Below are positions 6,189-11,209 of a DNA stretch of 11,209 nt, in pieces. The stretch's first letter is position 1. Every line of letters starts with the position of its first letter. Both the position numbers and the translations under genes were made by a program. Origin of the DNA: Anaerolineales bacterium (GTDB lineage Bacteria > Chloroflexota > Anaerolineae > Anaerolineales > E44-bin32); contig DAOVFE010000023.1 of NCBI GenBank assembly GCA_030673085.1, forward strand, positions 1-11,209, read 5' to 3'. The notes beneath the pieces were generated by a model that was given only the letters and a program-made list of their open reading frames with translations, had not been told where the DNA came from and did not search any database.

Positions 6189-7262
6189 CTAATCCAGCTC
6201 TAGCGACTTGTAGATCGCATCAAAGACTTTGTTCTCCTGCATAAGGCTCATGAAGGCTTCGAGCTTTTCAGGCTGGCCGAGACGAGTCTTGCCATAAACC
6301 TTTTCAATAGTGTTGATGGTGCTCATGGTATTTTCTTTGACCAGGAGGATCGGAACGTTCAACGCTTCGGCTTGTTTGATAACCAGTGAACTGGGATGCA
6401 AATTCCCGGTCAGAATCAGTGCCGCGGTTGATGTATCGAGCGCAGCAAATTGAATATCGGCCCGGTCACCGCCGGTAATCACGGCCTTGTTCTGCTGGCG
6501 ACGGAAATGGGACAGCGCGGCTTCAAGTGTCATTGCCCCTACCGCGAAATTATAGATCAGCACTCCTGGGTCCACGTTCTTGGTTAGGACCTCTGCATGC
6601 AGCGAGCTAATTAGTTCATTGACGCTTATCGCTGACAGGCGCGGTTTCGCAGGAAGCATGCCATGTACGCGGATTCCCTTTCTCTCCAGATATGGATAAG
6701 CATAATTCTTGACAAAATCGCGTTCTTCATTAGGAATTTGATTTATGATTACACCCAAGAATTGTTTCCCAAGGCGGTCTCTGGCATCCAGCGCGTCATC
6801 TATAAGCTGGTTCTCGTATCGATATTTAATTACAACCAAGGCGGAGATGCCTAATTCCCGCGTAAGGCGCAGATTGGAGATGCCCATCGCGCACCCTTCT
6901 TGGAGACTGGCGCCTCCTTCGAGTAGCAGGACATCCTTATCGCGGCCAACATTTTCAATGGTCTTGCGGATTTTATCGAGCGGATGCTTGCCGGGCGATG
7001 AAGATAAACGCTTGCGCAGGGCGGAAGGGGTTATCAAAACAGGCGAAAGAGTAATTGGATCCTCATTTAGGTTGAGAGTTCGTTGGACGAATGCGGCGTC
7101 TTCATCAACGAGTGTACCCTCTGCCGTTCGCCAGGTCTGGGTGCTTATAGGTTTGAGGTAGCCCACTTTATAACCGTCAGATTGCAGGCGTTTTCCGATG
7201 GCGAGACACACAGCCGACTTGCCCGAGTAAGGTTCCATCGACATGATAAAAAGAGTTTTCAT
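6189..7262 (-). CDS. Pta-N/DRTGG protein (phosphotransacetylase-like, no catalytic domain)
   Basis: A 357-residue protein equivalent to the N-terminal half of long phosphotransacetylases: a dethiobiotin-synthetase-like P-loop domain (AAA_26, about 1-200), then a DRTGG domain (about 215-325; ITGGDRADIQ near 262-271). The P-loop is MEPYSGKSA (Gly14, Lys15, Ser16), with Ser8 in place of the first glycine. The catalytic PTA_PTB domain is absent, so it should not transfer phosphate to acetyl-CoA itself. In full-length Pta these domains are linked to allosteric control; here, 47 nt after the ADP-forming acetyl-CoA synthetase, the protein probably senses a nucleotide or metabolite and modulates that enzyme. 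This role is inferred from context. A TTG at 7298 is in frame upstream, but the ATG at 7262 gives the expected MKTLFI start; AGGAG at 7275-7279 is 12 nt away, rather long. Such genes are often annotated phosphotransacetylase family protein or cobyrinic acid a,c-diamide synthase-like. Confidence 0.88.
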   Translation of the reverse strand: MKTLFIMSMEPYSGKSAVCLAIGKRLQSDGYKVGYLKPISTQTWRTAEGTLVDEDAAFVQRTLNLNEDPITLSPVLITPSALRKRLSSSPGKHPLDKIRKTIENVGRDKDVLLLEGGASLQEGCAMGISNLRLTRELGISALVVIKYRYENQLIDDALDARDRLGKQFLGVIINQIPNEERDFVKNYAYPYLERKGIRVHGMLPAKPRLSAISVNELISSLHAEVLTKNVDPGVLIYNFAVGAMTLEAALSHFRRQQNKAVITGGDRADIQFAALDTSTAALILTGNLHPSSLVIKQAEALNVPILLVKENTMSTINTIEKVYGKTRLGQPEKLEAFMSLMQENKVFDAIYKSLELD

Positions 7263-7309
7263 CTTTTTTGTGTTCTCCTTTCTAACTCGGAAAGGCAAGC
7301 TTCGCCGGA

Positions 7310-9433
7310 TTATGCGGCCGCCTCCTTTTCGGGTTTAAGAACAAGCCGCATATCAATTGCGAATCCGCCTTTGTTCTCTTCATACAGAATAAAGGGGTTG
7401 ATGTCGAGCTCAGCGATTTCCGGGAAGTCGGTAACGAGCTGGCCTACCCGCATGATAGTGTCAATTAGAACTTTCTTATCGGCGGGCGGCTTGCCGCGCA
7501 CGCCCTCGAGCAAAGAGCGGGTGCGGATTTCATAGATCATTTGCTCAGCCTCGCGTCTGGAGAAAGGTGCAATGCGGAAAGAGACGTCTTTGAGCACTTC
7601 AACAAAGATGCCACCCAATCCGAAGGTCACCAGCGGACCGAATTGTGGATCCTGATTCATGCCAATCAAGATCTCGAGACCTTCCGGAACCATTTTCTGC
7701 ACAATACATCCCCAGATCTTCGCGTCGGGAACATACCGTTTTGCGCGGTAGGTGATCATATCAAAGGCATCCTGTACTTCGGATGCGCTCTTAAGGTCTA
7801 CTTTAACCCCTCCGACGTCGGTCTTATGCAGAATATCCGGCGATGAGATCTTGAGCACAACCGGGAACCCAATTTTTGTAGCTATTTCGGCTGCTTCGTC
7901 AGCGGATGCGGCCAATTCGGCTTCCGGAATTGGCAGCTTATAGGCTTTCATGATTTCGCGCGATTCGTAATCGCCAATTGTCAATCGATTCTCACTGAGT
8001 ATTCGATCGAATACGCTGCGTACAACCGCCTTGTCAACATCGAAGGTTTCGTATTCCGGAATTGGCTCAGCCCGGTATTGGCGATATGTGCTCATAGCCT
8101 TGAAGACTTTCGCCGCTCTTTCTGGGAATGGGCAGTTTGGCACATTGTTGGCTTTAAAAACCTCAGAGCCTTCATTTACGCGTGCTTTGCCCATCCAGCA
8201 TCCCATAAGCGGGATTTTGGAGGTTTTAGCCAGATCGACCACGACCTGAGCGGTTTCCTTGATATCGGTGACCGCCTGCGGAGTCAGGATGACAAGTATT
8301 CCATCGACATTTGGATCTTTCAGGATGCGCTTGATTGCAAAGCTGTAGCGGTCGGAACGAGCATCTCCGATGACGTCGACCGGATTGGCGGCGCTGGCTG
8401 CATCTGGCAGGAATTTCTCAAGATCTTTGATGCATTCATTTTCAAATCGGGCCAGTTTAAGTCCAGAACGTTCGAGCGCGTCTGTAGCCAAGATGCCGGG
8501 CCCGCCGGCGTTGGTGACTATCGCGATCCGGTCGCCCTTTAGCGGCGGAAGGTAGCTAAAGCCGCGAGCGTAATCGAACATATCCTGAAGCGAATCGGCT
8601 CGGATGACGCCGGCCTGGCGAAAAGCAGCCTTGTAGGCCTGCTCGGACCCGGCCAGTGAGCCAGTATGTGAGACAACCGCACGTGCGCCGGATTGGGTGA
8701 TGCCTGATTTGACCGCGATGACCGGTTTCTTTTTGCTAACTTCACGGGCAACCTTAATGAACTCCTGCCCATCAGGCAAAGCTTCGATATAGGCCAGGAT
8801 GACCTTAGAAACCGGGTCATCGGCCCATGCACGGAGCAGGTCGGCTTCATCTATATCGGCCTTATTGCCAAGCGAAACAAACTTGCTCAAGCCTAGCTCG
8901 CCGCCCATTGCCCAGTCAAGGATTGCTGTGCCGAGGGCACCAGATTGAGACATGAAAGCCATTGGTCCCTTGGGCGGTGATCCGGCCGAGAAGGAAGCGT
9001 TTAGCGGGGTCGTGGTATCGATCACGCCAAGGCAGTTTGGCCCGACAACTCGAATGCCGTATTGCTTGGCGATATCGATAACTTCGAGTTCGCGTTCCAG
9101 GCCCTCGCGGCCCGATTCGCGAAATCCGGCCGAAATAATGACGACTGCGTTGATTCCTTTTTCGCCACAGGATATCATCGCATCAGCAACGAATTTATCG
9201 GGAATAACAATTACCGCCAGATCTATCGGGCCAGGGACATCCTGAACAGAAGGATGAGTCGGAAGATCAAGGATTGTGCCAGGCTTTGGATTGATCGGGT
9301 AGACCTTGCGCGTATCCGAGAGATAGCCACCCTTGATCAAGTTTTCGACAATTGAATAGCCGAGTTTAATGGGATTGGTTGATGCACCGATAACAGCAAC
9401 TGCACGGGGATTGAAGAATGCTTCGATTGACAC
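7310..9433 (-). CDS. Acetyl-CoA synthetase (ADP-forming), fused alpha-beta
   Basis: Catalyses acetyl-CoA + ADP + Pi to acetate + CoA + ATP, reversibly, in the cytoplasm; related acyl-CoAs may also be used. The 707-residue chain has the Acd order: CoA-binding Rossmann domain (about 7-130, with AVIGAS and VGPNCLGV), succinyl-CoA-ligase-like domain (about 150-300), a linker domain, and a C-terminal ATP-grasp domain (about 485-700). Both phosphate-relay histidines are present: His256 in SHTGSLAG and His536 in HKTDVGGV, matching the two-histidine mechanism of this family. The ATP-grasp part ends with ELDINPFIL. The start is GTG at 9433 with AGGAG (9442-9446) 8 nt upstream. It is the first gene of a two-gene operon with the DRTGG protein. 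A weak promoter candidate (TTGACC at 9737-9732, TAAGCT at 9714-9709, minus strand, 17-nt spacer) lies about 275 nt upstream. The true acyl substrate cannot be read from sequence. Confidence 0.95.
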   Translation of the reverse strand: MSIEAFFNPRAVAVIGASTNPIKLGYSIVENLIKGGYLSDTRKVYPINPKPGTILDLPTHPSVQDVPGPIDLAVIVIPDKFVADAMISCGEKGINAVVIISAGFRESGREGLERELEVIDIAKQYGIRVVGPNCLGVIDTTTPLNASFSAGSPPKGPMAFMSQSGALGTAILDWAMGGELGLSKFVSLGNKADIDEADLLRAWADDPVSKVILAYIEALPDGQEFIKVAREVSKKKPVIAVKSGITQSGARAVVSHTGSLAGSEQAYKAAFRQAGVIRADSLQDMFDYARGFSYLPPLKGDRIAIVTNAGGPGILATDALERSGLKLARFENECIKDLEKFLPDAASAANPVDVIGDARSDRYSFAIKRILKDPNVDGILVILTPQAVTDIKETAQVVVDLAKTSKIPLMGCWMGKARVNEGSEVFKANNVPNCPFPERAAKVFKAMSTYRQYRAEPIPEYETFDVDKAVVRSVFDRILSENRLTIGDYESREIMKAYKLPIPEAELAASADEAAEIATKIGFPVVLKISSPDILHKTDVGGVKVDLKSASEVQDAFDMITYRAKRYVPDAKIWGCIVQKMVPEGLEILIGMNQDPQFGPLVTFGLGGIFVEVLKDVSFRIAPFSRREAEQMIYEIRTRSLLEGVRGKPPADKKVLIDTIMRVGQLVTDFPEIAELDINPFILYEENKGGFAIDMRLVLKPEKEAAA

Positions 9434-9606
9434 TAGAAAAGCTCCTATTTGCTAATTTAGGCGAGAAACAGGCCATCCGGAGGCAAAAAAGGTAAGTCGC
9501 GAATTGGATTGTCTCCATCGGCCAGGGTTCTCGAGGTGCGAGCGCTTGCCAGGATGATTATCTCTCCGTGGCTATCCGAATCGGATCTAAGGAGGAAATG
9601 CCGTAG

Positions 9607-9720
9607 ATGAGATTTCAAGAAACGGATAAAGTCGCCCGCATTTGCTTAAAATGGTTCTTCTTATTAAGTGTGATATCTTCCTTCGATTATGTTTATGTTC
9701 AGTTTGATAGCTTAATCTAG
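9607..9720 (+). CDS. Possible 37-residue hydrophobic small protein
   Basis: An ATG frame of 37 codons preceded by a perfect AAGGAGG (9589-9595, spacing 11). An overlapping ATG at 9598 yields only two codons. The peptide has a hydrophobic stretch (residues 12-24, ICLKWFFLLSVIS) that could span or lie on a membrane, followed by an aromatic tail. I do not recognise it. No clear promoter is visible, and the frame may be chance. Confidence 0.22.
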   Translation: MRFQETDKVARICLKWFFLLSVISSFDYVYVQFDSLI

Positions 9721-9908
9721 TCGCTGTGTGAGGTCAAGTTAAAATGTCAGTACTTGCTGGTGAGTTCTCTCCGTAACGCAACTTAGCATATATGCAGCAG
9801 AGGATGTTGAAAAATCCATTTGCCCATAAGAAGAACGGCTCGGGGGAAAAAGTCAGAAAAACCGCCAATATGCGACGCTAACTGTAATTCGTTTAAGGGC
9901 AAAGCCGG

Positions 9909-9952
9909 TATGCTTCGCAAACGAAGCCTATTGACTTTGCGAAGGGAGCATA
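9909..9952. repeat. Imperfect stem-loop
   Basis: A 9-bp inverted repeat CTTCGCAAA/TTTGCGAAG (9913-9921 against 9936-9944) encloses a 14-nt loop, and TATG/CATA extends the arms after a four-base bulge on the right. No T run follows, so it is not a typical terminator; it may be a small repeat unit or a structured transcript segment. Confidence 0.35.
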
Positions 9953-10031
9953 AATCTGCCGTAAGATAAGGCCAAGCCAGCTGATTCATTAATATGCTAT
10001 GAGTCTACTGGAAAAAGCAGCCAATAAGAAA

Positions 10032-10056
10032 GAGAGTGTTGAAAAAGAGGAATCAT
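10032..10056 (+). repeat. Dispersed 25-nt repeat, copy C
   Basis: Begins GAGAGTGTTGAAAAAGAG and matches the minus-strand copy at 6024-6048 at 24 of 25 positions. It runs directly into the 18-nt repeat (10055-10072) also found at 2810-2827, which ties the two motifs into one family. Confidence 0.6.
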
Positions 10057-10072
10057 GAGAAAAAGCCAGGAA
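10055..10072 (+). repeat. 18-nt exact repeat (copy 2)
   Basis: Identical to 2810-2827. It opens a 53-codon frame (10055-10216) that runs into the MITE-like element and shares only its first six residues (MRKSQE) with the frame at 2810, so the sharing is best explained at the DNA level. Confidence 0.55.
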
Positions 10073-10131
10073 ACCCAACAACTTGCTGTAGGGATGAGTG
10101 GAAAGTGTGGGTTTGGGAGCTGCCGCCCCCA

Positions 10132-10154
10132 TTATAGCTTTTTCCTTAGAAGAA
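10132..10154 (+). repeat. 23-nt direct repeat, left copy
   Basis: Matches 10313-10335 at 21 of 23 positions (core GCTTTTTCCTT followed by GAAGAA). Its last six bases are also the outer edge of the left terminal inverted repeat of the MITE-like element. Confidence 0.55.
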
Positions 10155-10310
10155 GGGGCTGTCTGAAAAGTCGAAAATCGCGATTATCATCCCCATCAAT
10201 GAGCCAGATTCTGTAATAATCAAGCATAAACTCCCCACTTCGCGACTAATTTACTCAGTGCAATTGGGCCAGCTCTCTACCGACCTGCCTTTTGGAACAG
10301 CCCCTTCTTC
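10149..10310. mobile_element. MITE-like element with 22-bp terminal inverted repeats
   Basis: The ends at 10149-10170 and 10289-10310 are inverted copies of each other at 19 of 22 positions; the outer 14 bases, GAAGAAGGGGCTGT, match perfectly. The 118-nt interior encodes nothing recognisable, so this would be a non-autonomous element moved by a transposase elsewhere. GGGGCTGT-type ends followed by TGAAAAG are common among insertion sequences, but I cannot assign a family. A 23-nt direct repeat lies on both sides (10132-10154, 10313-10335), though its left copy overlaps the end, so it is not a simple target duplication. Confidence 0.55.
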
Positions 10311-10312
10311 AC

Positions 10313-10335
10313 TTATGGCTTTTTCCTTGGAAGAA
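10313..10335 (+). repeat. 23-nt direct repeat, right copy
   Basis: Matches 10132-10154 at 21 of 23 positions. Its last six bases GAAGAA are also the left edge of the palindrome at 10330-10361, just as the left copy overlaps the MITE-like end. Confidence 0.55.
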
Positions 10336-10361
10336 CCCCGCAGCTTGCTGCGGAGTTCTTC
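10330..10361. repeat. 32-bp palindrome, REP-like hairpin
   Basis: Arms of 14 bp (10330-10343 against 10348-10361) pair with a single mismatch around a CTTG loop; the core is CCGCAG/CTGCGG. It shares outer ends GAAGAA/TTCTTC, an upstream GCTTTTTCCTT and a downstream ACTT with the 162-bp element beside it. It could act as a terminator in either direction or belong to a palindromic repeat family. Confidence 0.55.
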
Positions 10362-10544
10362 ACTTGCCGAAATGATGGTATAGTGTTGTTCTATGCAATG
10401 ATACCGAGCGCCAATTATTGGTCATTCGGCAGCCGGGGATATTTTACCGTGATTGGCCATTTATCCTGATAACAACAATCAAGCCGCGGTCGATACTCAA
10501 TCTATAGCACCATCGCAATTGTGTAGTAGACCGATAAAGAAGAA

Positions 10545-10576
10545 GCGCTGAAAAGTGGATATCAGATAGTCAGCGC
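10545..10576. repeat. Short hairpin upstream of the HD-hydrolase gene
   Basis: GCGCTGA (10545-10551) and TCAGCGC (10570-10576) can pair around an 18-nt loop, 40 nt before the ATG of the HD gene. It could be part of the 5' leader or an operator, but a 7-bp repeat of this kind may be chance. Confidence 0.25.
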
Positions 10577-10616
10577 AAGCGCATCAGCTAAAACAGATTG
10601 GATATGGAGTACGGGA

Positions 10617-11209
10617 ATGCCGACGATTGAACAAGCTAGAGCTTGGTATAACCAGAACGACCCGGTGCATGGTTTTGATCATGTTCTGCGCGTTTTGCAC
10701 TTGGCAGAGCGATTAGGGAGGGCGGAGGGAGCCGATCTAGAGATTCTGCAAGCTGCGGCCCTTTTGCATGACGCCATCGGCGCGGCGCCTGAAACTGCCG
10801 AGTATGTATCAGAAGCCCACGATTTAATGCCAGGCGCAGTTGGCAGAAAAGATCACCAACATGCGTCGGCGGCCTTCGCTCATAAAATCCTTGCGGATGA
10901 GGGCTGGCCAAAAGAGCGAATCGAAAGAGTAGTCGAATGCATTCAGGCGCACCGCTTCCGTGGCACGATAAAACCGGAGAGCTTAGAGGCGAGAATCCTA
11001 TTTGATGCCGATAAATTAGACGTAGCTGGCGCTTTTGGCGCTGCACGCACGATCGGCTACGCGGTGCAAGCAGGTCAACCAATCTTTGCTGATCCTTCCG
11101 AGAGATTTTTGAAAACTGGAGAAACCGGGCCGGACGAACCGCACAGCGCATATCATGAGTATCTCTTCAAATTGAGACGGATTCCAGAACGTCTGCATAC
11201 TCCATTGGC
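10617..11209 (+). CDS. HD-superfamily hydrolase, 3' end cut by window edge
   Basis: A predicted metal-dependent phosphohydrolase of the YedJ/COG1418-like HD group; the substrate is unknown. The frame opens at ATG 10617 with GGAG (10606-10609) 7 nt upstream and is open for 197 codons to the edge, with no stop. HD-domain metal ligands are visible: His22 (GFDHVLRV), His51-Asp52 (ALLHDAIG), a histidine at 80 or 82 (KDHQHAS), His112 (IQAHRF) and Asp132 (LFDADKLD). The last visible part, SAYHEYLFKLRRIPERLHT, resembles the C-terminal helix that normally lies about 25-30 residues from the end of this family, so only a short tail should be missing. It is divergent from the acetate operon and separated from it by repeats; no neighbour suggests its partner. 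Confidence 0.88.
   Translation, partial: MPTIEQARAWYNQNDPVHGFDHVLRVLHLAERLGRAEGADLEILQAAALLHDAIGAAPETAEYVSEAHDLMPGAVGRKDHQHASAAFAHKILADEGWPKERIERVVECIQAHRFRGTIKPESLEARILFDADKLDVAGAFGAARTIGYAVQAGQPIFADPSERFLKTGETGPDEPHSAYHEYLFKLRRIPERLHTPL

Larger units (their letters stand above)
9434..10616. other. Repeat-rich intergenic region
   Basis: About 1.2 kb between the divergent acetate operon (minus) and the HD-hydrolase gene (plus) with no solid gene. It holds a 37-codon frame with a good ribosome site (9607-9720), a stem-loop (9909-9952), a dispersed repeat copy (10032-10056) running into an 18-nt repeat (10055-10072), a MITE-like element (10149-10310), a related palindrome (10330-10361), and a 7-bp hairpin just before the HD gene (10545-10576). 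A degenerate relative of the dispersed repeat is visible at about 9802-9814. The region looks like a site of repeated insertion and decay. Confidence 0.65.

Noticed and set aside
9783..9989. 68-codon minus-strand frame
   Set aside because: Crosses the stem-loop at 9909-9952, has no clear ribosome site, no motif and odd composition; likely chance.
10055..10216. 53-codon frame starting MRKSQE
   Set aside because: It runs into the MITE-like element, and only its first 18 nt are shared with the frame at 2810; the shared part is a DNA repeat, not a conserved protein.
10132..10335. 23-nt direct repeats as simple target-site duplications of the MITE-like element
   Set aside because: The left copy overlaps the terminal inverted repeat and the right copy overlaps the next palindrome, so they are part of the repeat units rather than duplicated target.
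10636..11151. 171-codon minus-strand frame
   Set aside because: Antisense to the HD-hydrolase gene, whose metal-ligand motifs and ribosome site identify the true strand.
1..11209. CRISPR array, tRNA, rRNA, integrase or toxin-antitoxin system
   Set aside because: No regularly spaced repeats, no tRNA TpsiC-arm pattern, and no matching protein motifs were found in any frame I inspected; the XRE protein has no small toxin-like partner beside it.

Overview
The window reads as an ordinary chromosomal stretch of a bacterium with roughly balanced base composition and AG-rich Shine-Dalgarno sites (AGGAG about 8 nt before ATG or GTG). The gene set is ADP-forming acetyl-CoA synthetase, a Pta-N/DRTGG protein, AcnA-type aconitase, a soluble GGDEF protein, an XRE regulator with an uncharacterised N-terminal domain, and an HD hydrolase. 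This would fit Chloroflexota, Armatimonadota or a similar lineage, but that is an impression from gene families; there is no rRNA or other marker gene. No tRNA, rRNA, CRISPR array or intact transposase was found.

Layout. Positions 1-676 carry no convincing gene but hold two strong palindromes (348-382 and 414-474). Two plus-strand signalling or regulatory genes follow: a PAS-GAF-GGDEF diguanylate cyclase (677-2101) and a DUF-XRE regulator (2170-2670). A compact promoter-to-terminator cassette (2676-2784) then looks like a free-standing small RNA gene, with a doubtful 63-codon ORF behind it. Three minus-strand metabolic genes fill the centre. acnA (3085-5805) stands alone. Upstream of it, behind a terminator-like hairpin, lies a two-gene operon read from 9433 down: a fused alpha-beta ADP-forming acetyl-CoA synthetase, then a P-loop/DRTGG protein equivalent to the N-terminal part of phosphotransacetylase. 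Positions 9434-10616 are about 1.2 kb without a solid gene, packed with repeats: a MITE-like 162-bp element, a related 32-bp palindrome, flanking direct repeats, and one copy of a dispersed repeat also found at 2669 and 6024-6048. An HD-domain hydrolase starts at 10617 and runs off the right edge.

Function. The acetyl-CoA synthetase interconverts acetyl-CoA with acetate while making or using ATP. Its DRTGG partner probably senses a nucleotide or adjusts that node, and aconitase feeds acetyl units into the TCA or glyoxylate route. The GGDEF protein makes c-di-GMP in response to an unknown cytoplasmic signal. The most unusual content lies between genes: the putative small RNA whose -35 box sits inside a dispersed repeat, and the two nested palindromic elements with matching ends at 10132-10361.
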